Source of the DNA: Brevipalpus yothersi
Taxonomy: Eukaryota; Arthropoda; Arachnida; Trombidiformes; Tenuipalpidae
Assembly (NCBI GenBank): GCA_003956705.1
Contig: QZCP01000379.1
Location: 1 to 64,000, forward strand
Length of the DNA: 64,000 nt
Reading direction: 5' to 3'
Part shown: one piece after another, positions 52,201 through 63,390 of the stretch
Layout: the number at the start of each line of letters is the position of its first letter
Position numbering within the stretch: position 1 is the stretch's first letter
The notes under the pieces: generated by a model
The model's input: the letters and a program-made list of their open reading frames with translations, nothing else
The model's database searches: none
What the model was told of the DNA's origin: nothing
Made by a program: the position numbers and the translations under genes

Positions 52201-53763
52201 AGATAGGAACTTATCTGGAAAAAAGAGCAAATCAAAGCTGATAGAGCCTGAATATAAAAACCAAATCTAACCTGATTTAGGTAAATCAACCTGATTTGTC
52301 TTGTGAGTTTCATGTCGATTTCACTTGAGCAACACTTTTTGACTGAGAATAAAACGATAATCTTGTTTTCAGACTCCAGAGATTGAAGATTCCTCTTTTT
52401 GTCTATCATTTTTACAGTTGACTTGCCATTCTTTTTCTCTTCCCATCACCGATTGAAGCTCACTGCTTGTTCTTTTTTGCCGGGAAAAGCTCGTTCACTC
52501 GATTAACCAGCTTAACTGAAGTTAATAACAAAATTCCGATCATAATCAATTTGATATCCAGCACTTCAGCTACTTATTTCGATCAAGAAGCGTGTTTTTT
52601 CACCAAAGGTTATTATTTTCTAGAAAAAAAATCTGCTCACAGAAAGCTATCAGAAGCTAGCAGAAGCTATCAGAAATTATATCAAGATCAAACAATCGAC
52701 CCGAAATATGAGGCTCTAATTTCAACTTATAGAAGGGCCTAGATAATAGCTTCTCCATGGAAATAGCTTTACCATTTTCACCTCCTCGAACTAGGCCCTG
52801 ATGAAAGCAATTGGGGTAATCGGAAAAATTGCTACTTTGAACCTGTTCAAAAGTGATCAATGTTTAGTGCAACTAATGAAGTAGTTAACCACCTCTTGAA
52901 GCTGATACATTTAGGAATAGCTATTCTTAAGTGATAATTATTCGTGCACTAATTCATCAAATTCAAGACTCTACAAATAATGGAACAGAGAAGTTCAAAT
53001 ATTTTGGAGGAACAAAATTTCCTCAAGATAAGATTTACAAATAAGTTTAAACTACAATTTGTGTTAACTTTTGCTACCTTTCTTATCGTGACATGAGAAC
53101 AACTTTCTCCTTTTGAAAGCTCACAAGAACTCACTTTCTCCTCTCTTACTAAAATGTTCATTTCCTATCAAAGGGACACTGATTATCTCGGTCTATTTCT
53201 TCTGTGAATAGTTTTAATGTCTGGAAGATGAAAAAAACCTATGATCACTTGGAAAAAAAAGAAAAACGCAACTATAACGGTCAGATCTTGAATACTGCAT
53301 GTGAGTGATCGAAAAGGTGGAAAGCAGTAAAAGAGCAAAATCTTGACATTCCGCCTGAAGATATTGAATTCTTTCAATTCATCTCAAGGGAGATTCATTC
53401 TAATACTTTGGCTATTGATGAACACAAGGTGAAGCACTTGAATGTTACGAGGAGAGATCTATTGTTCAAATCTTGAAAACAAGGATCAGATGAATAGAAG
53501 CTGACCACAACACAGAGGAAATAGACAGCTACAAGTTTGTAAGAGTATTTGAACGATTTTTATCCACTCAAACCACAGGCGATCTTCTAGATATATCAGA
53601 TTGGTTACTCGACACTCAAGGTATGCAGCATTCAAGCAGAAGGAACATTGAATGGAAGAATCGATTGCATGAAGAAGAGGATGAAGAAGAAAGTTGCAAG
53701 TGAGGAACAATTTCAACTATTCGCTATAGTTTTCTCTTTTACTCCTCGGCTCTGTGACTCTTT

Positions 53764-53820
<57 letters not shown>

Positions 53821-56800
53821 ATATGCTTTTGGTTGTTTTCTATGCCTTTTGATATTGTTACAAGGATTCCAATTACAATGGCTGATGGGCTATAAGAAGC
53901 AAGATTTGAAATGAATCACTCTTTTCATTGCGCACCTCATTTCAACCTCTTCATCCTCATCTGCTTCATCTCTATATATATGATCCTCATCTTGTATTCA
54001 CTTTGATACACATTTCTTGCTCTTTTATTGACTTTCTTCATCTTTTCTTACATTTTTATACACTATGTTAGCAGTAAACTACATGGACTGTGCTTGAAGC
54101 TAGATCACATTCGTGTCAACCAATCTCATGCAAAGTAGCTTGGATTCCATCCGGTTCATTGGAATGACATGAAAGATAGAGAGAGAGAGAGATTCCTTGG
54201 AGCACCAGTAGGGAAAGTTAGCTAGGGAAAGATTATGGTAGATTGCTTATGAGAATACTTTCTGGAAGCCCAATTATCATGCGGATTATGCTACTGATGC
54301 ACTCCACTTTGGGCTCAGCCTTTCGACATGTACACTTGAAACTCTTGTTCAATGTTTCTGATAATGACAGCTTTCGAATCACTCGCCAACGACATGGAAA
54401 GCAAACGTCAAGCGACTCTCAGGCAAAGATCTGATCCTGATCGGATCTTTTTTTCGTAGGCAAAACCAATTTAGCACTAGAAATTCCTGATGAAGCTATC
54501 GACTCATTACTAGTTTGCCTGACAGAAGACCTCCCTTGGAGTGAAAACACGATTCCACGAATAACGAAAAGTCAGATGAATTGCTGCGATTGTAGACATG
54601 AAATCAGTTCCATGACTTCACCAAAAATTAGAATAAAATTGGCAACAACACTCTTTCTCTACAGGCTTCAACTTGAATGAGAGCCCAAATATTCTTCAAC
54701 ATTTAATGGAAGATTGACTTGTGAACCTGAGAAAAAATTGCAAGATTTTCTTTCTCGTTGTGTGTGAGAAAAGTAATCAAACTTGACATGGGAACCATTT
54801 TGATTAATTCTGAATTCTCTTTCTTTCTCGAGACCATCAGTTTTGAACAATAAAAGATTGCCTTCTGAGAAGCATATCGATTTGGAAGAAGGAAAGCTGA
54901 TGATGATCGGCTGTTTAGCAAGCGAAAGTCTGGAAGCCTTCAGATGCTCACGAAGATGGATAAAAGATTTCATCTCTTTATCATGATTTTGAAGCTGTCA
55001 TATCCTGTTTGTCTTAAATAATAGCTTGAATTGCTGGATAACTGATTCTCATTAGCAATTTCAATGAATAATAAGAAGAAGCTTCTGTTGCTTTCCTCGC
55101 AAAACGAAACTTTTGGATTCTTATGAATTTGTAACATTTTGAAATCTATTCTCAGATTGCAATAGAACCTTCAGCCAATAACCAACCCTGTAACGTACTT
55201 GTATTCTCACTATTTGTTTTGTATAGTTTTGACTTATGAACTGTCAGATAGCAGGGAAGAGAGATAAACACTTTCTCTTCAGGGGAGACCTGCTGTTCCT
55301 TGGAATTTTCATGGCCCTCATGCAGATGTCAGGTATCATTACCATGATTCAACAAGGAAAACGCGAGAAAGAGATAGAGATAGAGAGATAAAGTAAGGAA
55401 AAATAGTAAAGTATCCATTCTACTTACAGCTAGCCATTCTCATGTTACATTCTTGTTCATCTAGTGGATAGTATTTGAGATCCATTGGACAAGCAAGGAG
55501 AAGCGATATTCGAATAGAATAGAGAACAGTTCCATTTGGATATATTCGAAGTAGAACGTTGGGCATTATGATGGTGTGAAAATGTCCTTCTTTTTCATTT
55601 GAAAAAAACAAATCTGGTTTCCATATTTTATTTGGATCTGTCAATGTTAGAAACTTTACTTGACTGTCGTTGTATTCCAGCCTCCGGTCAGTCCATTCTT
55701 CACGAAATGTTAACTGTACGGAGTATTCCTGCAAAATGATCAATACAATGCTCAATATTCTTTTTCCTACTCTAATATACTATGTGTGTGTGAGTATGAA
55801 ATTATGCTAGAATTGATTGCAGGAGGATAAAATGAGCTATTCTGATGCTACTTACCATATCAAGATCACTTATTTTGCTTATACTTCGTAGAAGGATGTT
55901 CACTGCTACCTCACAAGGGCCATCTTTAACATTATCTGGGGAAAAAAATCTGAGTTAGCTGATTATCAAGAAGTGCAAACAAAAAGATGAAGAATCATCG
56001 GCAAAGTAAAGTTGTCTGTTGAGAGTTGATCAACACTTGCTCTACTTGATCAGTGACAGGACTTTTTTGTATGCTTTCTGACGCTAAGTGAATCATCTAG
56101 CTGGATAATTTCATTACGAACCATCCAAATCATTTCATAGAGACTGATTACATCTTGCTGAATCTGACAAGATGCATATTCATTCGAAATGAGCACCATT
56201 ATCACAGCTATTCTTTGAACCTATTAGTCATTCCATTTCATAGTGAGGAGAACGATAAGAGAGTTGAGCACATGTGATCATCGAAATTAGATGGTTTATC
56301 ATGTGCTGGCTGAGTATCACATATCACAACTCATTGAATTTCTCAACATATCATATTCATTAACAATTATCTTGCTATTTTTCACACCACCTGATTCCAT
56401 TCTCCATTGATCAATAATCACTGAATCATTTCTCTTCTACTATATATAGATGATTGAGTTTTGGATAAAATATCAAGTGAAAACCAACTAGCAAGTTTTC
56501 TGCCGTTTTCCCATGGTCATGAAGAGAATTGCTGAGGGCATAGAAGGAAAGGAGGACTTCATTTTTCTCATCTATCTTGACTTTCCTCCAAGGCCAATAG
56601 TCATGTGAGTTTCAGATCATGGGTATCCATTCTATCATGAGCCTGAATTGGAAATCAAGAGAATCCACAGTAGAAAGTATGCAAAAACTAATCGAAGTCT
56701 TTTCATAGCCCAGTAAGTGGCTAGACTATAAGTTACTCTTCGAGCTGGCTATTCTTCTCTATATAAGATGGATGTTGAAAAAGTTAGTAAGTAAGAAAAA

Positions 56801-57339
56801 ATGAAGTTTATAAGGCTGTGTGAGCAAGCTGGAAAAGTAGATAGGATCCAGGAAACGAGAATCGATTCAAAATATATGGATCAAGAGAATCTACTTCATT
56901 TCTTTCTTTCTTTCTCACCTCTTCTTTTGCTCAGCCTTCTATAAAATACATAAATACATCAGAGAGCTCATTGAGAGAATCGCTTTGACGTACATTCTGG
57001 GTTTGCAAGTAGGCATTCCAATCATTAGTGTCAAATACAAGATGATAATCAGCGTATCATAGCCACCGCATTTTGAAGTAGGGATCTTAGCAATTCAAAT
57101 AAAATCATCTAGAGGTCTAAATATTTTCGAAAAGTGATATATGGTGTGGGCTTATCATCTTTGACATCATCAATTCTCAATGTAAGATTTTTTCATCATA
57201 ATACTCACCATCACTCTCATTCTTTTGGCCTTCATCTTTCACCACTAGGCCACTCGGTCGAATTCGGTTATCATACTTGCTCTCATTCAGGATATCATCC
57301 AAAATTCTTTGCTCTTGGATTCGTATTGATGAATGAACT
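46240..57339 (-). CDS. GluCl: Glutamate-gated chloride channel subunit (5' end missing)
   Basis: Cys-loop receptor forming an inhibitory chloride channel, the avermectin target, in invertebrate neurons and muscle. Five exons: 57339-57209, 55935-55856, 55728-55428, 47104-46551, 46449-46240, with phases agreeing, giving about 425 aa. The first opens in phase 2, so a signal-peptide exon upstream is missing. Seen in order: KYD-RIRPSG at the mature N-terminus; EYSVQLTFRE; the Cys-loop C-PMDLKYYPLDEQE-C; MASY|GYTLDDL across the 8.3-kb intron; the second disulfide pair C-RSVTNTGEYP-C, typical of GluCl/GlyR; M1 around YYLIQIYMPCCML; the anion-selectivity motif IPARVSLG leading into M2; M3 with VWTGVCLAFVFG; a short M3-M4 loop of about 75 residues; and M4 (FPLMFSIFNVVYWVTYVF). 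It is not a GABA or histamine channel. Confidence 0.96.
47185..47262. repeat. Near-perfect inverted repeat, 23-bp arms
   Basis: Arm 47185-47207 and arm 47240-47262 are reverse complements with one mismatch and a 32-base loop. Inside the loop, TCCTG and CAGGA can form a second stem. The arms contain GCGCG and are GC-richer than the surrounding intron. No clear target-site duplication was seen. It may be a minimal MITE, a structured RNA, or a recent palindromic insertion. Confidence 0.8.
50538..50561. repeat. (GA)n microsatellite
   Basis: AG tract of about 24 bp within the long GluCl intron. Confidence 0.95.
52643..52675. repeat. Short tandem decamer repeat
   Basis: Three copies of a ten-base unit of the type AGCTATCAGA (the middle copy AGCTAGCAGA). 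Confidence 0.7.
53767..53815. repeat. (CT)n microsatellite
   Basis: CT tract of about 48 bp within the long GluCl intron. Confidence 0.96.
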
Positions 57340-57873
57340 CTATAATAAAAAAAAATTATACAGATTCCGGAAAGAGTTATGAATTGCGTACAAAACAGAA
57401 GCAAATCAAAGTGGTTGGCTGGGTGAAAAAAATTGTCGTGATAGAGACTTTTCTTTTCGAAGAAATTCTTGGCCAAAATCAAAAAAATGAATGAGTGAAC
57501 ATAAGGACCTGAGCGCAGTTAGAGGCAAATTATGATAAATGGAAATTTTTCACCATAATGAATCAAATTTAATTTAATGGAATGATGATTTTTTGGAAGA
57601 TTTTATTTTGAAACATTTCATTAGAGCATTTTCAATTCATGAATACTCTACAAGCTTCTACCACCTCAAGCTTTTCTCACGACAAGTGAACTTAATCATG
57701 CAGACACACGAACTTGATCATAGAGTTTTGAGAAATTCTAGATAAATCTGAACTCAGGTAAAAAATGATAATTATATAGTGCCATACTCAGGCAGTTTTA
57801 TGTTTTCTCTCATCTATTGGGGCACACAAGTATTCCAGAGAAAATCTCGCTCTTCATCAAAACTTGTCCAAAC

Positions 57874-58177
57874 NNNNNNNNNNNNNNNNNNNNNNNNNNN
57901 NNNNNNNNNNNNNNNNNNNNNNNNNNNNNNNNNNNNNNNNNNNNNNNNNNNNNNNNNNNNNNNNNNNNNNNNNNNNNNNNNNNNNNNNNNNNNNNNNNNN
58001 NNNNNNNNNNNNNNNNNNNNNNNNNNNNNNNNNNNNNNNNNNNNNNNNNNNNNNNNNNNNNNNNNNNNNNNNNNNNNNNNNNNNNNNNNNNNNNNNNNNN
58101 NNNNNNNNNNNNNNNNNNNNNNNNNNNNNNNNNNNNNNNNNNNNNNNNNNNNNNNNNNNNNNNNNNNNNNNNNNNNN
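57874..58177. other. Assembly gap
   Basis: 304 unresolved bases (N). Open frames crossing it are artefacts. It might hide the first exon of the channel gene. Confidence 0.99.
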
Positions 58178-60227
58178 TATGGGTGGATGCTTTTTGGTGT
58201 CAAAATAATTGGAATTCAGTCACGAGAAAGGTCTACACTTTTCTCACACTCTCATCATCATTCTTACTCAGCTCTATTCGATGGCTGTTGACAGATTATT
58301 CTTCGAATTCACTGAGATGGCTCGAGAAGCAATCATGGACCATGGTTGCGTGAGCATACCGAAACACGCTCATACATGGAAGATTCATCAAGAACAAGAC
58401 AACAGATGATGACGAAAAGTGAGAACAAACTTAAAGACATGGACTAACTAATCTTGTGAGTGGATGATGAACTGATGGATTAAAGATTGTCATGCGATTC
58501 TCACCCTGATGCAATATTGAAAGCCCATAGCCATAGTAAAATGGTGATAAATTCAAGACTATCGAGTATAACCATATTCTCGATTGGTTGCAGATTTGGT
58601 GATCAGAAAAAATGAGCATAGAATTTGAATTCGGTAAAATAGAGATGAAACTTCAAACTTGAGTAAAAATAAGTGAACACAAGTAGAGGGGAAAAAGTTT
58701 AATTTGAAAGACTCGGCTTGAACGCTGGCAACTTGAAATTGAAAAAATTTTCCATCAAAAGGCCATCAAGATGAACTTATTAGAATACATTTACACTTGA
58801 GTATACACACACAAGATCAATTAATTGTAGCTATAACAGCGGACGTTTTCCGAGCATGAAAGTGGTTTGGGCTATTGTGTGATGCTCAGATTCACTATTA
58901 CTAACTACTCCCGTGAAACAAAACTGTATCCCATCCCATACAGCAAGTGCATACAAAAGCACAGAGTGAACTGAATTCCATGTGTGTAGGAGCATTCTTC
59001 AGCCAGTTATTCGCCCAGCAAGTGGTGTGCATTTTTTCATCTGAGTGCGCATTCGCTCGACTCTATGAAAGAGTTCTCAATACTCTCAAATATTGTATTC
59101 CTTGCCTTTTTTCCTGTACTCAAATGGTTCTGGCTAGCCTGTTATTTCTCGGTCTGAATTTTTCCAACTATGGAAGAATCTTCCACTTCAGCAATATTTA
59201 GCCATTTTTTGTGTGCATTTTAGTGATCTCAAAAAGTGACTGGTCTCATGTCTCATGACTTGCAACACCTCAGATACAAGTGAGCGTAGATACGTAAAAA
59301 CGAAAATATAAACTTGATCTCTCTTCAACGAACTGAGTGTCTGAAATGACAGGAGAGACTTTGTGTGAACAGAATCAAAGCTTTGCTGACGTTTGAACTT
59401 TTACTTTTCCCTTGAATCTTTTCTCATATCTCAATGTATAAAAGGATCATTTTATCTATCGAACACAAGAATCTTCCAAATTAGATCACGAACTACACTA
59501 TTCTCACAATTTGAATACCAAAGTGATAATCGCTTGGAAAATTTTGAATTGCAAGTCTTACTCTATTGAATCGGAAATGCAATTCTCGAATGGGCTAAAT
59601 TGAAGAAAAAAATGAGCAAAATTTACTTTTCTGCTGTCTTTTTATTTAATTGAGAAGATGAGCTGACTGTACGGTATATTCAAAGGTTGTTTAAAAAATT
59701 CTACGAAAGCTCTGCAATACATTGAAATTCTACTCTTTTCTCTGGAAGATGAATGATTGAGAAATTTTATTCTCTGGTTTGAGACTTTTTTCTTCCAATT
59801 TGTCCTATCTTTTCTCAGAAACAATGGATTTTGTCAAATCATCCAAGTAAATCTTCTTCTTTTCATCTCCCTCTATTTCCTAATCCTTTGTCTTGAATCG
59901 GATTAATTTTTGGAGAAGTGTTCAACTGTATTTATATTTTGAGAAAATATGGATTACCCCATAAAAAACAATGTACTCCAATGGAGTAATTTGTTGTTAC
60001 TCTTGAAGAACTTTGGAAAGAATTTTCTTCCATTTTTTCCATTTTTCCCAGAGAAGAAGTAAAAATTTGCATTTCCACCAAGAAAAATTTTTGATATTGC
60101 AGCGGCTATGAAAGAAAAAATGCCCACGAGATATGGTCAATTGGAAGCTGGAATAAGAAAATTGACTTATTCACTAATATCTGGGATGAGCTGACTCAAC
60201 GATTATGAATTGCTCGAAAAAGAGTTT

Positions 60228-60252
60228 TCTCTCTCTCTCTCTCTCTCTCTCT
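60228..60252. repeat. (CT)n microsatellite
   Basis: CT tract of about 24 bp. Confidence 0.94.
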
Positions 60253-61705
60253 GCTTATCAAATGTGGACCTGACTCAGTGTATACTTTTATGATGTTCGA
60301 TGGGACCAATAAAACTTCTCTCTGAGGCATTTTCATTTAGATATGGAGAAATCAATATTATGCTGCAGACATGAGTAAAGTTCTAATAGGAGGAAACTTG
60401 TAACGATTCATATTTTCATGGAAAGAGAGAGACTCGGATGTTTGTAGGCATTCTGAGATCAGTGATGATCAATGGTGATCAAGATTATGGTGATGATTCA
60501 AGGATGATGATGAAGAGAGATTCATTTCATCATTCATCATCCTCTTCATTAATTGGCTGTAATTCGAGATTACCTGGACTCATTACCTAATCATATCTCA
60601 CTATTTTATCTTAGGCCTGTATTGAAGACTCCTTTTTCCACACACATGAATTCAAAATTTTTGGGGATGAAAGTGATAAGTTATACAGTTACAAAGCGCA
60701 TTGTTCATGGTTCAATTAAGCGTCCTGTTCAATGTTTATTCAATTCGATTTCTTAGTTGATGCATGGTTCAGTTTTTTTCACCAAATACAGTGTTGTGAC
60801 TGGAAATTATCTACTCTTCATCGTGGATCGGAAGAGGAGACTCAAGCGGAGAAGAAAGTAAGAAGAAGAAAGAGAAATGCTTTAGATCTGACCCAGAAAT
60901 CAGTACTAAATTCACTGAATTTATCGGGATAACTTTTTAATGAGGCGCATCCACGCATAACATTGGTACAATTCATAAGTTATGATGGGGGATAAAAATC
61001 ATCTAATTGCTTTTAATGGCCTCATATTCATATGAAATCAAAACAAAATCAAGCAAAACGAGCTTGTGGGGAGAAATTTTCATTCTTTTCCTTCAATAAT
61101 AGCTTGTCATAAAATACCTGATCGCAGACCGAATGATATGTATTTAATTTTCCTCTTCCCATAATGGCCATTTAACAAATGAGAAGAAATCAAGTGAGAA
61201 AGAGAAAAATCATTTCACTTTCAATCCTTTCAATTTATGAATATTTATTTTTATAATCTAAAATCCATTTCCATACCAATTTGCATACCTCTCAGGAATT
61301 GGCTTGAGGTGTCATGTCAAACTGCTATCAATGATCAACGATTGACGACGTTTTTTTCCATCTTCTGGCATCTCCAAAACGCCGGCCCATTAGCAGACGA
61401 ACGAAAGTGTCTCTATACTCGTGTTCACTGGCTTGTTGTAATGTATGCGCACCCAACGTCCCGCAACACTGATGACTGGATGTGCATAACAATCGAATGT
61501 AGTTACCTGGGACAGTAATTATCTTGACAAAATGAGTGTGAGCAAATTGAAGAGAGAGAGAGAGAAAAATTGTCGATCATGATGGAATGATTGAGAAAAA
61601 CTTTTTTCGCCTCATTCTCATACCACTTTTGTCAGAGAAAGTTTTTTAGTTTAGAAAAAATGAATTTAAGTTTGGATTTTACTTAGAAAGTGTTGGAATC
61701 TTAGA

Positions 61706-62974
61706 ATGCATCGGCTGTATATAATATTGTTCATTCTTACACTTGAACTTTTTCCTAGTTCATTCTCATCTAGTCCATTAGAAGCGTACGAAGCTGAAGT
61801 TTTGAAGTTTGTATCGAAAAGAATAAAGCCACTTCGCAATTCAACTTTACCTTCAATGCCTCCTCATCGAGCACCATTACAACCATCACATCCTAATGCA
61901 AATGTTTCATCCCTAAATTCAACTTCAATATGCTCTGAATCATCAAAATTCATCAACCCGAAAAACTGTCTTGATTATCGATGTTGCGGGAAGCATCATC
62001 CTCAATCTCCGATCGAAAGTCTTGTTAGACCTAAGAGAAAAGGTCTTCTGAGTGTCAATGAGTTTAGCTACTTCTCCGATCCAAACCTCCAGTATGGCTG
62101 GAGCCAGCCTGATCCATCTTCATTGACTTTGAGTTCTAACTTCGGATCAATTCCTCCGATTATGAAAAACAGCTTCGATGATGAAGAAAGTCCATTGCAA
62201 CCCATTCTTCCCTCAGTAATGGAAGAGCGTGTGAAGATAACGTTAGATAAGTCAAAAAGAACTCGCCATTCAAAGAGAAGTCCTCATCCTGGAGTTGAGA
62301 ATTATCTGAGAAAAAATCAAGGAGATCGATCCTCAGGCTACAGTAAATCTTGGAGAAATAGTAGATCCAATAATCTGATTCCCAAGGAAAGACCACCATC
62401 TTCATTCGCTATCCCTTCAAAACAGATTCCATTCCAAAAAAGGAATCCATCCAACGTGCGACCCCAGAACAGAAATAAATCTCATCGAACCCAAAGTTCA
62501 CTCAAGGTGAAACCAATAAAACAGTCTGGACAAAATTCTCAGGATAAGGAGCAAGTAGAACTACATCATCATCATTTACATTATCATCACCATCATCACC
62601 ACAATATCAAGAAGACAGTGCGTCCTGTTCAACCTCGGGCCCTTCAGAAGAGCGCGACAAAAAAAGATAGCAGTAAGAGTGGAAGAAATGACAGAACTGT
62701 CAGAACAAGCCGGCAAGAGATTCAAGCTCGACCCATGCTGAATGATGATCTGAGTTTACACAACTATGATTATGAAAACTCTTTATCTGCCAGTTCAGCG
62801 AACAAACAACCGCACAAAAGAGATTCAGGCCTTCACAAATCATATTTTTGGATGGCTCAGCCAAGAAGTATGGAAGTGGAGAACAAAGAAAAGCAGAGGA
62901 AATCCAAGCCTCATTTTGATTACTTTGTATATTTTTCAAGTATTCCACTGCACAAGGCACCAAATTTCAAATAA
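61706..62974 (+). CDS. Secreted basic His-rich precursor, 422 aa, family unknown
   Basis: A single uninterrupted frame starts with a clear signal peptide (hydrophobic core about residues 4-16, likely cleavage near 20-24). Three N-glycosylation sequons follow (N45, N66, N71). The only four cysteines are C76, C88, C93 and C94, and a furin-type site RPKR ends at R111. The long remainder is Ser/Lys/Arg/Asn-rich, with further dibasic sites (KR at 184-185 and 190-191), a His-rich run at about 289-303 and an aromatic C-terminal segment (FDYFVYF). The layout resembles a processed precursor of a cystine peptide or a matrix-associated protein, but no family was recognised. TTAG immediately precedes AATG at the start, so a 5' UTR splice acceptor is possible. 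It converges on Sec71. Confidence 0.83.
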   Translation: MHRLYIILFILTLELFPSSFSSSPLEAYEAEVLKFVSKRIKPLRNSTLPSMPPHRAPLQPSHPNANVSSLNSTSICSESSKFINPKNCLDYRCCGKHHPQSPIESLVRPKRKGLLSVNEFSYFSDPNLQYGWSQPDPSSLTLSSNFGSIPPIMKNSFDDEESPLQPILPSVMEERVKITLDKSKRTRHSKRSPHPGVENYLRKNQGDRSSGYSKSWRNSRSNNLIPKERPPSSFAIPSKQIPFQKRNPSNVRPQNRNKSHRTQSSLKVKPIKQSGQNSQDKEQVELHHHHLHYHHHHHHNIKKTVRPVQPRALQKSATKKDSSKSGRNDRTVRTSRQEIQARPMLNDDLSLHNYDYENSLSASSANKQPHKRDSGLHKSYFWMAQPRSMEVENKEKQRKSKPHFDYFVYFSSIPLHKAPNFK

Positions 62975-63053
62975 TTTTGAAAATAATTTAACTTTTTAAT
63001 ATTAATCATCTTTATTCTATACTAACTGTAATGAGAATATTGGATGACTCGAT

Positions 63054-63070
63054 TGAGAGCTGAGCTCTCA
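63054..63070. repeat. 17-bp palindrome between convergent genes
   Basis: TGAGAGCT, a single central G, then AGCTCTCA. The arms are exactly complementary. Confidence 0.7.
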
Positions 63071-63275
63071 CGATTCGACTAACAGTACCAAAAGACTTGA
63101 TGCGAGAAACTCATTCAAAAATACTCAATTAAAGCATCGAATTGTCTCAAAAATATATTGAGCGAGTAATTCCCAATAGCCTTATGATAGCTGCTCAACA
63201 ATCATGCTGGAAAAAATCCATCATCAATGGTAATATAAGCGGGCCATAGTTTGACTTATGACTAGACCCTGAATG

Positions 63276-63281
63276 TTTATT
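63276..63281 (-). terminator. Polyadenylation signal of Sec71
   Basis: Minus-strand AATAAA about 110 nt beyond the stop codon of the last exon. Confidence 0.65.
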
Positions 63282-63390
63282 TACTTCAAGATCTTTGATC
63301 AAATCTTATCAACATAAATAAAACGAAAATTTTCTTAACAATGCATCCCTGTGGAATTAAGTTTTTAAGGAGTGAAAAATTAGTTAAAAA

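Larger units (their letters stand above)
47105..55427 (-). other. 8.3-kb intron of GluCl
   Basis: Donor AGCT|GTAAGT and acceptor TTTTCACAG| split a Tyr codon. The interior holds a 23-bp-arm inverted repeat (47185-47262), two GA/CT tracts (50538-50561, 53767-53815), a small tandem repeat (52643-52675) and no recognisable nested gene. Open frames up to about 100 codons on both strands lack family motifs. Confidence 0.85.
57340..61705. other. Upstream of GluCl; no recognisable gene
   Basis: Should contain or precede the missing first GluCl exon, which could not be identified. It includes a 304-base gap, a CT tract (60228-60252) and a TATAAAAGG on the plus strand at 59437. Frames of 60-93 codons have no recognisable motifs. 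Confidence 0.5.
62975..63390. other. Intergenic region between convergent genes
   Basis: Contains a 17-bp palindrome and the minus-strand polyadenylation signal for Sec71. No exact AATAAA was found for the secreted-protein gene. No coding potential was seen. Confidence 0.6.

Noticed and set aside
51903..52742. Two 90-codon frames in the GluCl intron
   Set aside because: No family resemblance; one contains a decamer tandem repeat. Insufficient support for a nested gene.
57177..57482. Hydrophobic frame upstream of the first GluCl exon as its signal peptide
   Set aside because: No in-frame ATG exists there. A TTATTATAG acceptor at 57340 gives the right start of conserved sequence.
57779..58353. 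Four open frames of 114-178 codons crossing the N block
   Set aside because: Frames through unknown bases are artefacts. The real flanking sequence shows nothing recognisable.
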